DNA of 64,000 nt from Ancylostoma caninum (GCA_037903475.1 JBAJFG010000494.1:186001-250000); one strand, 5' to 3'; shown: positions 26,601 through 38,299, counted from the stretch's first letter. Translations and numbers: made by a program. Notes: generated by a model from the sequence alone, not told the origin.

Positions 26601-29160
26601 TGATAGCATCGGGAGCTACTGCAATTTAGATGTTTCTCTTACAGAAGGTTTGTTATGTTTGTTATCGACCATATCCACTCTGGATGCTAGTAGCCGAAGT
26701 AGCATTTACGCATGAAACAACAGTAGTATTTGATATTAATGTGGAGTACTATAGTTAGAGAAGACCTATAAAATAGCAACCCAGGAAAAAAAAACTAGAC
26801 GTTATATCTGACAGAATGCCAGTGCAATTTCTCACATATTTAATCTGCTTCGCCAAATTTCGTAACATTTGAAATTACAGCCTACCACATCCGATTTTGA
26901 TGAGCCCATTCTGCTGGATGAACACCGTGTTACAAGTGAGGTTGCCATGGGTGATCGGAGGCGAACAAGAATGTAAATAGTTGAGCGCCGACAATATCTG
27001 CGTAGTCCATTTCTTCCATGCCTGAATCGAGAACAATAAACTATCTCAAGCCGTCTCGCCCTGCAGCCAATACTGCGCTGGAGAATGCACGTGCATCGAA
27101 ACCACAACTTCCCAAAAACAAGATCAATCATAACCATTTAGCTGAATAATTCGTCTCGTTGCCTACTAATGCTGGCAGAGACAGGGAAACTATTCGACTC
27201 CTCAACTATGAAAAACCGCACTGCTTGAGATGACTAAAATTGTGGTCCTAGACTGCGACTCTCAAAAGGAACTATTAAACTAGAAAATAAGGAATCCCTT
27301 CATCCGACTCCCGATGGTCGTTTTTAGTGAATTCTGCGCAGAAGAGTCGCACACTGCTAATGTGAAAGATCAACTCCCGAAGTGAAAGAGATGATATTAG
27401 AAATGGGAACAAAGCCTCCCCACCCCCTCGCGCTCCTACTGCCCTGTGTGGTTGAATTTTCTTGCACGGAGTACTTTAACTAAACGACCATGTTGTTGCG
27501 AGATACCAACATCAGTGATTCTTGCTTACATCGGAAGGAGATCCTAAAAAGTAGTCATATGTCCCACAACGTCGGTGCCGAGAACAAGGGGCGCCCTCCA
27601 CGCCAGAACTATCCTCCGAAAAACAAGTATACCACTTCTATGCTGTTCTTTCAGGAGGAATCTTCTACAGACATCTTTGGCGTGGCTAGCCACTTGAGCT
27701 GGATTTGATTTAGATATGTAGAAGTCGAACAGCTGTAGATGACCGAAAAGCTCGAGAGTTCGTTACTGTGTACTTGGAAGGTCAGATTCCATGCCACAGA
27801 GAACAAAGCGTAGCAAGAATTGCCCCGAAGAAGCACAGTTACAATATTGGTTTAACGGCATAACAAGCGCTTTAAAGTGACTCATAACACCTAATGAAAC
27901 GAAATTTGTAACTGAGTAGAAATCCACTGTGGAAAAACCGCAAGAGCCTATTCTTCAACTCAGTACATAAACGATAAAAAGGGAAACGTTCTGCGAATTG
28001 AACAAAACCCACCTTGATGCTCAATGGAGATCCAGATTTCCTTGTACGTTGCAAAAATAAAGACATAGATCCCGATGACATATACTCCGTAATAAAAATG
28101 ATCTAAAATGGAGGACAAATGGAAACCTCCGACCTATTTGACGAGTATACTTTGCGAATAGCGGCGAATGACATACTCTGGGTTTCTCCGATTTCGCATC
28201 GGTCCAATATTTATGGAATTTCACAAGATTTGTGTGGACCAACTGAGTAAGATTGTCAAAAACAGCGTTGATCTTCTCCTGTAAGAGGAATTATAAAGAG
28301 AAGTCTTATTCGTACAAAGTCAGCAGCTCTTAACGCCTCACTAACAATATCAGCACTAACCAAAGGGTATAGGGTAGGACAGTTATTGCCCATTAACTCC
28401 TGCAAAATAAAATGAAAAAGGATAAGGGTTCCAAACCATGCGAGATAAAAGAACTGCTCTGATAATACTTGTAAGAGACAAAAATGACAAAACCTGGCGA
28501 AAAGGGAGTTGGGGGGGGGGGCACCCTATAAAAGGTCATAGGCTTCACCTTGTAAGCCTAAGTAGAAGCACTAGTCTAAGCCTAAGCCTAAGCTAAGCCT
28601 AAGCCTAACCCTATGCTTAAGCATGCGTTTAAGCCTAAGCCTTAGGCTTCAGAGGAGTGCCCCCCCCCCCCCAACTCCCTTTTCACCCAAGACCTAATAT
28701 TCGCTAGTGCCTAACGAAGTAATCAGGAAACAAACCTCCTGCGCTCGGAAATTTTTTCTTTCGGAGAACTGAACTTCATTCCACACAACTTCATTTCCTG
28801 AAGATCATTTCAGTAATACAGGATGGCTATAGCAAGTGGTTCAACGTACTGAGCACATTATTGCAGCCAAGACTTACCGGTCTCATTGTCCATTGCCAAG
28901 TAAGCGACGTCAATACCAGGTACATCCCTTTGTTTGACTTGTTCCCTCCTTTTTGACCATCGCTTACAGGGAGACTCCTCCAAGATCTGCAATTTAAGAC
29001 AATGCTTTCTATCCGGTGGCATAGAAATGATGTAATTTGTAAGGATAGTATATAAAAAGGTTCTACAAACCTCCTCAGCGGCATCACCGTCGGACTCCGA
29101 ATCCTTCGCATCATCCTGAGCGGATGAATGCGCGGCATGCTCTTCCCCTCCGCCCGCCAT
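23651..29160 (-). CDS. nrbp-1: NRBP-type pseudokinase (nuclear receptor binding protein orthologue), 14 exons, ~509 aa
   Basis: Exons: 29071-29160, 28878-28986, 28736-28797, 28177-28278, 28013-28102, 26886-27021, 26535-26618, 26403-26461, 26232-26342, 26094-26177, 24381-24479, 24136-24300, 23852-24058 and about 23651-23782. The N-terminus is acidic (MAGGGEEHAAHSSAQDD), followed by the family block ESPCKRWSKRREQV and then the kinase fold. It is a pseudokinase: VVWNEV replaces the VAIK lysine region, HGN replaces HRD, and GCV replaces DFG. HYIAPEYE, AADIYSFGVCALE and PSARELLFHP mark the C-lobe. The C-terminal part keeps the family motif VEDVRNGVYPLTAF and a terminal LEDMMNRQL helix. NRBP proteins are cytoplasmic adaptors in trafficking and Ras/ubiquitin signalling. 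The length matches human NRBP1 (~535 aa). The junction between the last two exons and the exact stop are uncertain. Confidence 0.9.
25497..25735. repeat. MITE in an NRBP intron
   Basis: The left end AAAGGCGGCATTTATGGTTG with ATGTGCGTCAAATTTGACGC is inverted at the right as GCGTCAAACTTGACGCGCAT with TAACCATAAAACCGCC. The total is about 240 bp. It sits in the intron between the NRBP exons at 26.09 and 24.48 kb and is non-coding. Confidence 0.7.
28498..28688. repeat. Foldback element with telomere-like GCCTAA units
   Basis: The ends are inverted: AAAAGGGAGTTGGGGGGGGG at the left and CCCCCCCCCAACTCCCTTTT at the right, with TAGGCTTCACC / GGCTTCAGAGG inside. The interior (28555-28650) holds many units of CCTAAG, the permuted form of the nematode telomeric repeat TTAGGC, some degenerate. 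It lies in the NRBP intron between the exons at 28.74 and 28.28 kb. Confidence 0.65.
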
Positions 29161-30305
29161 CTTACACCAGACCGAAAAAAGCACGAAAATCGATTTGAAG
29201 ACACAGTGCCGTTGCACATCGGGCAATGACTGTATCTGCCGCAGTAGAATTATGCTTCATTGAATTCAACACCAAACGTGAACTATGTACAAAGTGGTGC
29301 TCCGCAGGTGTTTTTACATATTCATTTGGACGCATAAAAAAACTAACTGCGACTAACAGCAGTAAGGGACGTGGTTATTTGAAAAGAAAGAGAGGTAATT
29401 CGGTGAAAAAGCTTACCAATTAATGTCGACTGAGAATGCGGGTGGGGTCAACTGCTATCAACCGTGGCGCTAAAACTGAAGTTGATTTTTTAAAGCGTAA
29501 AGCCATATATGGGAAGAGAGACGATCGTGTGAACAGAAAGAATGAATCATACAACACAAAATACACAAGAACATGCTTATAAAAGAGCTGGGGTTCCAGA
29601 AGAAATTGAGCTGCGGAAGTTTATTTAAAAAATGAGAAAAGAGCGATGCAAGTATTGTACTAAGTGGGGAAGTATTACAGTGTTTACACAACAGGAATGT
29701 ATGAAACATTTTTCAAAGGAAATTTTTCATAAGTAAGAACAATGAAACAATCACTATCAAAAGTCCAACTCTTTGTGTTGTCAGGTAACCGCAAAATACA
29801 ACTATAAACGCCAGCTGGGCATACAGTATTTGTTCTCGAAGTTCAAACTGTGTTGCCTACTAGCAAACACCAATCGATAGCGGATGGGTGCACGATGAAA
29901 ATTCAATAATTGTCACGGGCTGACTAATCGCTTTACTTTTTTTGAATCGACACAGGACGCAATTGTTAATCTGCAGCTACCTGTTCGTAAAGAGAAACAT
30001 GACGGAATGATCATATCCTTCATTCATTTCTCAATCAACACCATTCAGCACTACATTTATTGGTACGAAAAAGACAAGGAACGGTAGCACGAATTCAGCA
30101 CACGAGAAAATGTGACTGGAGATGCGCCAGCCGGCGGCGCCTTCGCGTCAGTCCTCCTCCCTGGCGCACTCACGGTGACACCGGTCGTGTCGGCGCTCGT
30201 GGCCCGGCACGTGGTGGCGAACGACGTGCGACACAAGCTCGTGACCACGTCCATCCAACGATTATCAGGAAGTGAACGTCTGGTACAAAGTACACCTGGG
30301 GAGAC
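29161..30305. other. Intergenic region between NRBP and the ferrochelatase-like gene
   Basis: This contains the 5' flank of NRBP and the 3' flank of the upstream gene on the same strand. A GC-rich patch (30110-30260) gives overlapping chance frames on both strands. I see no exon, tRNA or clear trans-splice operon signal. Confidence 0.4.
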
Positions 30306-30311
30306 TTTATT
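30306..30311 (-). promoter_or_regulatory. Candidate polyadenylation signal AATAAA
   Basis: The minus strand reads AATAAA 66 bases downstream of the stop codon of the ferrochelatase-like gene at 30378. The position and sequence fit a nematode 3' end signal. Confidence 0.5.
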
Positions 30312-30377
30312 ATGTCGACACACAGACACCTAGTGAGATTTATCACAAAATTAAGACTATGAACATGGATTCTACGT

Positions 30378-33300
30378 TCAACTATCTACGAGCACATTTC
30401 TCATTTCTTCGCACTTAGTGTTTATACACCAATCACAACGATTTTGTAACTGGGCGTTTCTCCTGCCTAGTAAATGGTTCTTGATAACTTCGACCATGCC
30501 CTGCAGCAGGACGGCGTTCTCGGGTTGCGGCTCTACCAAAACTGCTTTCTCCTGAAAAATACATTTTTTTGGTATGATATAATTATTTGTCAAGTTGAGT
30601 AGAGAATCCTCTGCTTTCACAACCAACGAATCAGTGAGTAAAAAATCCTTATTCCCTACTCAGGAAACTTAAAAACTGTGTTTTGCATGGAATCAAAATA
30701 TGCAAATCCCACGATTAAGACATGCAATCATTTAATCAATAGTTCTATACCACCAATGGTCAAATCCATGCAAAACCTATGCATACCCCTGCAGACCCCA
30801 TACATACCCATGCGTCTCCAAAAATCCGATGCAAATTCGATACAGAATGTACGAAAAATCCATGTATACCCATGCAAAACCCATGGATTTTGCATGGATT
30901 GACTATTGCCGGTATAGAACTATTGCTTAAAAAACCGTGTTTTGCATGAGCACGTATGTCTTAATCGTGTGATTTGATCAAGCACGTATGTCTTAATCGT
31001 GGGATTCAATCTCATGCAAAACACGGTTTTCAAGTCCCCTGAGTACATTAACCACCTCTACGCCGGAGCAGACGTGTGTCCAAGTTACAATCTAAAAGCT
31101 TTAGCCAACCCACCACGGTGCTTCTATCCAGGCTAGTCCTAAGGCTGATTCCATATAGCAGGGAAGTTTAACGCCAGATAGATTGGATACAATTTGTTTC
31201 TGCCCCTCATAACATGTACATAATCTTTAGTATAAGTTGTGTAGATACACCTCGGTTGCTCAGAATTTTTGAAGTAAGTCCAAATTATCCAGTCCAAATT
31301 ATCCCTTTCAGAACAAGTTACATACGATTTCACTGCATCCAACATATTCGGCGTTGGAAAAACTTCGCTGGCAAGTTGGACACAACATTACGTTAAGCTT
31401 GTTTGCAAGCTCCGTGGTAAGTTGCCTGAAATCTCCAGATAATTTGTTTCAGACGTTCTGTGAGCTCGAAAACCTTACAGAATATCCTAGCGAGTGGGCC
31501 CGAGCGCACTCTTCACCACATTTCTAGACAGAATTGAAGAGGAAGTAGCAGGATCGGACGGAAATGAGAATTGTGACATCAAGGCCCGTGGTAAAGTGTC
31601 ATGGCAGTGGGTTGAACTCCAAAACTCACCACCACGCTTTAGGCGATGATTGCATGCCAGTTTACATCCACAGAGTGTAGGATAACAGATCATTGCCATC
31701 CACGCCACCGCTAGAGCATGCATGTGGAAACAGAGGAGATCATCGCCCTGTTGGGAGCTGATCGCCTTCTCATGCTGTGGAAATAATGAGAGAGGTAAGT
31801 GGACGCAGAATTAGCTACTCAGAGCGTCTCACTCTGCGTCTGTTCACCTCTAGCACTATTTCGACAGTATGAAAAGGCGATCACCTCCCAAAAGGGCGAT
31901 GATCTCCTCTGTTCCCACATGCGTGCTCTATCAATGGCGTGAGTGGCAATGATCTGCTATCCTATACTTCGTGGATGTGAGCTGGCACGCAATCATCGTC
32001 TAAAGCGTGGTGGTGATGAGTTTTGAAGTTCATTTCGCCGCCATGACACTTTACTACGGGCCCAAACATTAATGAAGTATGTGCATGCGCGGACAATCAG
32101 AATGATACGCTGCTTGTGGCGTGGCCGTAGGGGCATCGACCATTGAGTTGCATTAATCCCTAGTGTTCTGGTACTTTCCAAGGGCACCGTTTACCTACGA
32201 GCATAAGCATCAAGATGCGCTACATATTTGTCTTGATACTTTTCAACACCGCCATCTATGGTCGCCATCACCTTAATTCAGTTTTTGACGTCGATTCCTA
32301 CCACTTAGGGAGATCCAATGAGATGTGGGGTTTGGTGACGGTGACCAACTTGTCCTGACACATACGAAGTGGATCATGAACTGGTGGTTATGCTTATGTC
32401 GCGGAAAAGTTCCCGTCGATCCATATTCCAATGGAATCTTCGCACAGCAGTTTGGCCTAGCTAGCAACATTCTTCACTTGCACAAATTTCTCTTCTCCCT
32501 CCCTATTTTGTATTGCGCTTAAACTATTCTCTTCTACGCCGCCGGTACAACCAGCCCCTAATCTTAAACTTTTCGAGACATTTTGCCAGGACGTATCAGA
32601 AACAGTAAATCAGCGTAACTAAATTGGTTCGCATTGGCTGTGGCGATGTGGACACCAAAATCAAGTCACGATGGTCGCGATCGTACTCATGTGGCTTGCT
32701 CTTTCGAAACAATAATAACACGGAATCTCAACACATTTTGCAACAGCTTCGGATTGCCTATCATTACTCGTTTCTACCCACCACTGTTTGAATGATGTTG
32801 GGTAGAACTGAGAAAGTATTGAAGTCCGGAACAAAAGAGGAGATGGGAACAACGGCCATAGATTTGTCATCAGGCAGCTGAGTTGAAAGACGTTTGGCCT
32901 ATAATAACAAACAAATCTTGATCAAGGAAAAGCAGGAAGACATAGCACAATCTGACACAATACCTGCATTTTAATCGAATCTCTGATTGGTAGACTCCAT
33001 TGATCCCATGCGTTAAAGAATGCAAGTCGCCATGGTAGAGAGTCGCTTAGACCAGACATAACCCTTTCACAGGTTGACCACACCAATCGTCGGTACTCTT
33101 CGCTGTTGTAACCTCGCTGAATAAGAAGCTCTTGTGGTTGCGGTCTCATGGGAAAATTATTAATCAGAGACAAAAGCACATACTAGAGATGGGGCGCAGA
33201 ACAGCATACCACCGAAATCTCCACGAAGTGGTTGAAGGACGTTGAGCCAGTACTGAAATACTTTGTTTCAGTTGAAATGATCAATACGTGAGGATGAGGA

Positions 33301-35876
33301 GGTTATCCATTAGTATTAACAGAAATGAAGTGCTAAATGACGCTAAGGTTTTGCACACTAGACGCGAAAACGCACTTCGCTTACAACCGGGTGACTGCTC
33401 CATCGGTGCAAAGCGGATACACGGAATGATTCGCTCGAGTTGGGCACGATTCGCTCGTTCGGGACTTCTTTACCGTCCACCGTTGCCGGAACGGTGAATG
33501 TTTGGAGGACGCGCTCGGCTTCGTTGAGCAGAACACCAGACTGGGCACATGAGTAGTGAGGGTAGAACGGCATTAAAACGATGCGAGAGCAGCCACCCCT
33601 AACAGAACATTCAGTCAGAAAGCGAAATTTCAGCTAGAAATAACTATGATAAAACATTACATCATACTGTAGGCTTAAAGATGCTCACTTCAACGTTATC
33701 TTTCAAATAAAACGTTTTAGTTGATAGTTTATTTGTTCTTATGAGACTCAAACATGAAGAGGAACTTCGGAAAGGAGTAAAGTGGTTCTTCAAACATGGA
33801 TAACAAACGCACCACTTTTTAAGAAACTTTCTGAGGGTTCAACCATCACTCAGGATTAATCGAGCCTATAGACCTCTGCAGTCGCTCAGCCACCCCTCCC
33901 CCCTTATGAGTGATATTTAACAAAGATATTGAAGACCAGGTCTCTAAAAAGCCTATTAGTGTATACAGAGTAACAAACAGTGCTTAACACTTACATGGCG
34001 GCGTAAGTTAACGTTTTGCTTTGAAACGTAATTACGCTTGCACAGAACATAACTACCGGGACCTCAAAAAAGTGTACAGGCGCTTTTACCTCTTAATGTA
34101 TTACACCAAAGAGATGAGTGATTGAAATTGTGCACTCTGCCCTGACTCTGGACCTGTTTACACATCCACCTAAGTCTGACAATGTTCTCTTCGAACTTTA
34201 GAAAAGAAGCTTACGCACAATATGTTTCGACATATGCTGTCCGGTAACGAAAAGGAATACTAGTTAGTTGTCGGTCTGTTAAAAACATTTTAAATACTTT
34301 TATTTGGTAGAAAAAACGAAGGCAAATAGCAAGCTCGGTGTATTGAGATGTTGTAATAGGGTGAAAATAGGTGTTGCGAGTCTAAAGTCACAAATTCTCG
34401 TTCACAGTGATCTCAAATCGCATAGATACGTTTTTTTTACTTCGAAGTTTTTGATTACATTTGTTTTTGATTATATTTATTTCTAACGGTTTTCAGTTTT
34501 CGACCGATACTTTTTAACTATATCGATACACTAAACCAATTAAACTAAACATAAAAGATAAATTTTCTATTTAAATAAAACTTAACATCGACTCACCTGC
34601 CAACATCCTCCAAATGTTGTTCCAGAGACGGTTCTTCGAAAAGAAAAGCGTTTGAGCAAGAAATGAACTCGTACTCCGGCATGACCGTATTCAGGGCACC
34701 TTGTATACGCTCTGTTAATCTGCTCAGAGTATCCTCAAAAGATTCAGAATTCCCGTACTTTTCAATACAATTCCTGATCTTCCCATTCAACATTAGAGAA
34801 GCAGGAATGAACCTGAAACAAGCAGGGCTGAGCTGGCTTCTTTTGGAACCTGGGTCAAAGCAGCAAAGCTACTTTTCAACACAGACGTCCATGGTATAGA
34901 AGAAGGAACACTGTTTGAAAGGCAAAAGTGTATTACACTATCTCTTTGTGCTAGAACACATTTTTTTCTGATCAAACACATAACTAGTACTACAAAGCTA
35001 CGCTTACACGTGAAGAGAGTGACAGGGGTGACCTCCGTGCACTATGTACCAAATGGTACACACACGTAACGGAAGCTTATGCACCTCGTGCTCAACAGGT
35101 TGAGCACGCAGTCCCGAGTGTTGGAACTTTTCCATTTCAACCGAAGAACATGTTTCTTTCATGTCCTTTCAACTGTAATTTTTAGATTTTTTTCATTTAC
35201 GTCGTCTTTTCAGTTGTAAGTATAAGAAGCGTCTACGGAAATGGGGATGAGGGGCTACATAAGTATGGCTATTCTCAGTCAATATCTGTGCAAATATTCG
35301 TAGGCATCTGTCTGGAGATCCAAGGTTAAACATAAGCCTAATCCTCAGCCTATGCGCTGGGTGCTCTCCCACCAATTCCGTTCTCCCCGAAGTGCCTCTA
35401 ATAGAAGTTCAGAGGCATACCTTATCTGTCTATTGTGTGTGCGTTATACTTGCTTTGCTTATTTGTTACTATGATAGAATATACATGCAACATAAAGCGT
35501 AACTGATTATAAATATGTGGCAAAAATAGTTTGGGTAAAGGAGCATGCTCAACCGGTTGAGCACATCGTCGCCAATATATTGTGTAATTTAGCGCATTCA
35601 CACAGGTATGAATAAAAGATGGAGTGAATAAACGGAAATAAAATGAAAACAGAAATGTTACCTCTCAATATTCTTTGGCACTTGATAGTAAATGGCAGCT
35701 GCTTGTTGTAAATAACCCTTTGCGTAGAATTCTGTTCGTGGAAGGCCGAAATGCAGGAAGACAACATGCGTTCCTCGTTCAGCAACATTATTACAAAACC
35801 CTCTCCTTCGAGCGTGGTCCGTTGTTCTTTTGAGCAATCTACCAACTGAGAGAGTGCTCCTATAACCATGAATCAT
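30378..35876 (-). CDS. Ferrochelatase-like protein (FECL) lacking catalytic residues but keeping the iron-sulfur cysteines, 7 exons, 385 aa
   Basis: Exons: 35662-35876, 34597-34812, 33385-33598, 33184-33252, 32964-33116, 32782-32898, 30378-30551. Phases agree (1158 nt). The N-terminus (MIHGYRSTLSVGRLLKRTT) is Arg-rich with no acidic residue in its first 20 positions, like a mitochondrial presequence. The ferrochelatase fold then follows in order: VVFLHFGLPRTE; MPFYPHYSCAQSG (Cys161, the position of human Cys196); HRWSSHPV; LFCAPSL where the family has FSAHSLP, so the catalytic His is Pro236; RGYNSEEYRRLVW; and PISSFVPDFNT where the family has a catalytic Glu, here Asn316 by ungapped alignment. 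The last exon has C-x2-C-x4-C (Cys367, 370, 375), matching the three C-terminal [2Fe-2S] ligands of animal ferrochelatase. Nematodes lack heme synthesis and are known to carry inactive ferrochelatase-like proteins; a structural, sensing or heme-binding role is possible but not shown. A small extra exon in the 2.2-kb last intron cannot be excluded. Confidence 0.85.
30672..31044. repeat. Foldback element in the last FECL intron
   Basis: GTGTTTTGCATGGAATC with CCCACGATTAAGACAT at the left is inverted at the right as ATGTCTTAATCGTGGGATTC and CATGCAAAACACGG. The right end contains the ATGTCTTAATCGTG unit twice. The interior has a purely local repeat of CCATGCAAAACC-like words. Confidence 0.65.
31560..32070. 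repeat. Long foldback with ~220-base arms
   Basis: The left arm (about 31590-31780) and the right arm (about 31870-32060) are diverged inverted copies. Paired landmarks are AAAGTGTCATGGC / CGCCATGACACTTT, CACCACGCTTTAGGCGATGATT / AATCATCGTCTAAAGCGTGG (read in opposite sense), GAGGAGATCATCGCCCT / AGGGCGATGATCTCCTC and AGCTGATCGCCTTCTCAT / ATGAAAAGGCGATCACC-like. It lies in the last FECL intron and is non-coding. Confidence 0.7.
35087..35563. repeat. Two ~20-bp palindromes flanking ~440 bp in FECL intron 1
   Basis: GTGCTCAACAGGTTGAGCAC (within 35087-35108) and TGCTCAACCGGTTGAGCA (35546-35563) are near-identical palindromes. The sequence between has no gene. They may be ends of an unidentified small element or protein-binding sites; no further support. 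Confidence 0.35.
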
Positions 35877-36411
35877 GGCAGTAGAAGAATTTTAATGTTA
35901 GACTTCAAATCTGGAAAGCAAAACAATTGGATGTGTGGAATGGAATTGTGAAAAAGCCATAGAAAAAGCCTCACTCGCTTTCTAATATAGTAGAACTAGT
36001 CAATATGAAAAATTACAATGTGCACTGAAAGTGCGGTTGATTTGCGGTGAAAACCGGAAAAACATCACGTCTGGAGCGCACTTTCTCAAAACTGGCAGAG
36101 TGTGAACGCCGTTTACTGGCGAACTGCACGTAGTCGCGTCTCGCAATGATCGAAGCAGCCCATCATGTATAGGTGCTGTTTTAATGGTTTTCACAATTCA
36201 GCTCATTGGATCAGAAAGCACTTGCGGGGGGCAGTACTCAAAGGGAACCTCATGTTTGAGATTTCGTCGGGTTTTAATATTTTTATGGACGTAGAACTCA
36301 TATTCAGTGGTGAAGTAGCGTGAAACACACGACAAATCCATGAAAACGGAAAGCTGTTCTCTGTGCGTTTGAATGCGCACCCTGTAACAAGATCCTACCC
36401 AGGGGTGCGCG

Positions 36412-36550
36412 GAATTTTCCGTTTTCCGCCCATTTCTGGCCTTCCGTTTTACGTTTTACGGATTCTAGCCCCTGAGAACGGAAAGCCCCTGAAAATTGTG
36501 AAGGGAAGGGGATTGTTGTAATCGACGTATTCCCCTGTCCTAAAGAGGGT
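36412..36550. repeat. Interspersed repeat, left part, cut by the LTR retrotransposon
   Basis: GGAATTTTCCGTTTTCCGCC ... TTCCGTTTTACGTTTTACGG and CCTGTCCTAAAGAGGGT match repeats at 59219-59620 and, partly, 60137-60240. It stops at the AGGGT target duplication (36546-36550) and resumes after the retrotransposon at 52503. Confidence 0.7.
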
Positions 36551-36908
36551 TGTTGTGTACCCGCCTGCCTCCGGGCATACAATCTATCGACCTTCCTCTA
36601 GGGTCTCTCAACCTCAACCCTCTCTTCCTGCGAGGTTAACTCCAACCAGTACTTCTGTACCTCACACCAGATCAGTAATAGCTTATTAGTAGAGATTACA
36701 GTAGGCGGGGCGGTTGCTGCTTCGGCTGACTCCTGATTGGACACACTAAGGCCTCAAACCACGGCCTTATATACAGCTCTGTTTCCCGCCATCGCCTTAA
36801 CGTGCGATCAATCCGAACGGGAGATCTCCACGCCACCTAGGGAGATCACCGGTCTCCTACCTGCCGATAACAGAGTTCCTCCTGGCAAAAAAGCCATCAG
36901 CCACAACA
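36551..36908 (-). repeat. 3' LTR of the gypsy-type element
   Basis: This 358-bp copy is highly similar to 52134-52502, with TG...CA ends. It differs from the other LTR by small substitutions and an ~11-base length difference near its start, so the insertion is not brand new. TATATA in the middle (GGCCTTATATACAGCTC) is a plausible core promoter. Confidence 0.9.
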
Positions 36909-36917
36909 CCTCCCCCA
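36909..36917 (-). other. Polypurine tract
   Basis: The minus strand reads TGGGGGAGG directly before the 3' LTR, the expected position for plus-strand priming in an LTR retrotransposon. Confidence 0.6.
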
Positions 36918-37012
36918 GTAGGATAGTTATCACAGAACCATACTATGACATGATTAGAAAAAACCTACGATAACAAACGAACACAAAACAACGAAAATCT
37001 TATACAATAGCA

Positions 37013-38090
37013 CTACGCAGGAGATGGATCGAAACGCTGGACGGGTCTTCGGATTCTTGTGGACCTTCTTAAGGTCATTGGCGGTGGTCTTTGAACTGGT
37101 GGCACGATGGACGTTGAATCGGATGCAACTGGTAGACGCGCATTCGGTATGGCACTGTCCGGATTCGGCTCGTCATTGTTTCCTTTCCTCTTATAGGCGT
37201 CTTCTGCTGCTAATACTTCCAGCAGCACCTTTAGCGTCTCACTTCCTCCTTTGCGACTTTCTCTGTCACGGAAACGGAGCTGATTCGCGTGTTTGCGAAC
37301 GGTTCTTCCATCTAGCTTAACTTCGTAATTGACTGAGCCAACTCGTCTCACCACAGTTCCTTCCACCCAGTGGAAGTGAGGCGCGTTCCACTGCTTTGCA
37401 AAAACTTTATCACCAACTTCAGAGTTTTTCTTCACAACTCCGTGCTTTCTGTCGAAATGTTGCTCCATACGCTCTCGTCTTTCCTTCGCGAGAGGATCTT
37501 CAATGTCATCCGGTTGCGGAACTTACAAGCTTAACCTTGTCCTCATCTTCCTTCCCAGGAACAGTTCTGCTGGAGTCTTTTCGTTCAGACTCGAATTAGG
37601 CGTCATTCTGTACGCCTGCAAAACCACGTTTAGTGTTTCTTCCGATGGCCTCTCCTCCCCCTTAAGTTTTTTGATACCTCGCTTCAGCGTATCAACAAAG
37701 CGTTCTGCCTGTCCATTTGATTGGGGGTGATATGGAGCCGTTTTGATGTGGACGATTCCACCTTCATCGCACATCGTCTTGAACAGCTCCGATGTGAACT
37801 GCGTCTCATTATCACTAACGATAGTTTGCGGTAAACCATACCTCCTAAACAAACTCTTCAGTGCTTTCACCGTCTTGGATGCCGAAATGTTGTTCATCTC
37901 GGCCATTTCGGGCCACTTACTGTACGCATCTACTACGATGAAATAGTAGACTCCATCCAAAGGTCCAGCAAAGTCTACATGAACTCGTTGCCACGCACGA
38001 GTTGGAGACGGCCATGTCTTTAATGGCACTTTCGTCGGATTCTTTGCCGCTTCTTGACAACCTGCGCATCTGCGTACCACGTCTTCACAA
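37013..38090 (-). pseudogene. Gypsy integrase: end of zinc finger, catalytic core, C-terminal domain
   Basis: A minus-strand frame starts inside the zinc finger at VVRRCAGCQ, the two cysteines of the HHCC motif. It continues through the integrase core with VHVDFAGP (first Asp), VSDNETQF (second Asp) and NGQAERFVDTLKR (Glu), the full D,D-E set, and on to about 37523. A second minus-strand frame (37013-37468) carries the C-terminal, chromodomain-less tail with GDKVFAKQW and VRRVGSVNYEVKL and an Arg/Pro-rich end (TLRRSTRIRRPVQRF). The zinc-finger histidines are 11.2 kb away at 49.33 kb because of the Helitron-like insertion. Confidence 0.9.
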
Positions 38091-38299
38091 TCCTACTGTA
38101 TTAAAAGATTTGGTCGCTAATTCCCGAGAACGCGTCTGTTACTGCGCGTCGAATCTCAGCGCATTGTCGATACGCAGTGTTGTGATGAGTACTTTAAAAA
38201 AGGGGCCCCTGGCCTAAATTTCCACATTGTCCGCTTTTTTCTTCCTAGATCTTTATCTTCCTTGTTATAGGGTGACACCTCCCTAAGGGCTGGCGTAGG

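Noticed and set aside
30060..30333. Overlapping GC-rich frames of 71-90 codons downstream of the ferrochelatase-like gene
   Set aside because: They overlap on both strands, have no domain and lie across the candidate polyadenylation signal of that gene.
32661..32870. Stop codon after GRNE suggesting a truncated ferrochelatase-like protein
   Set aside because: An upstream donor (GTG|GTGGGT at 32782) in phase with the 30551 acceptor gives the expected C-terminal domain with its three cysteines.
37013..38080. Solo integrase as a domesticated gene
   Set aside because: It is flanked by an LTR, a purine tract and C-terminal tail in the order of a gypsy element, and the rest of the polyprotein lies across the Helitron-like insertion.
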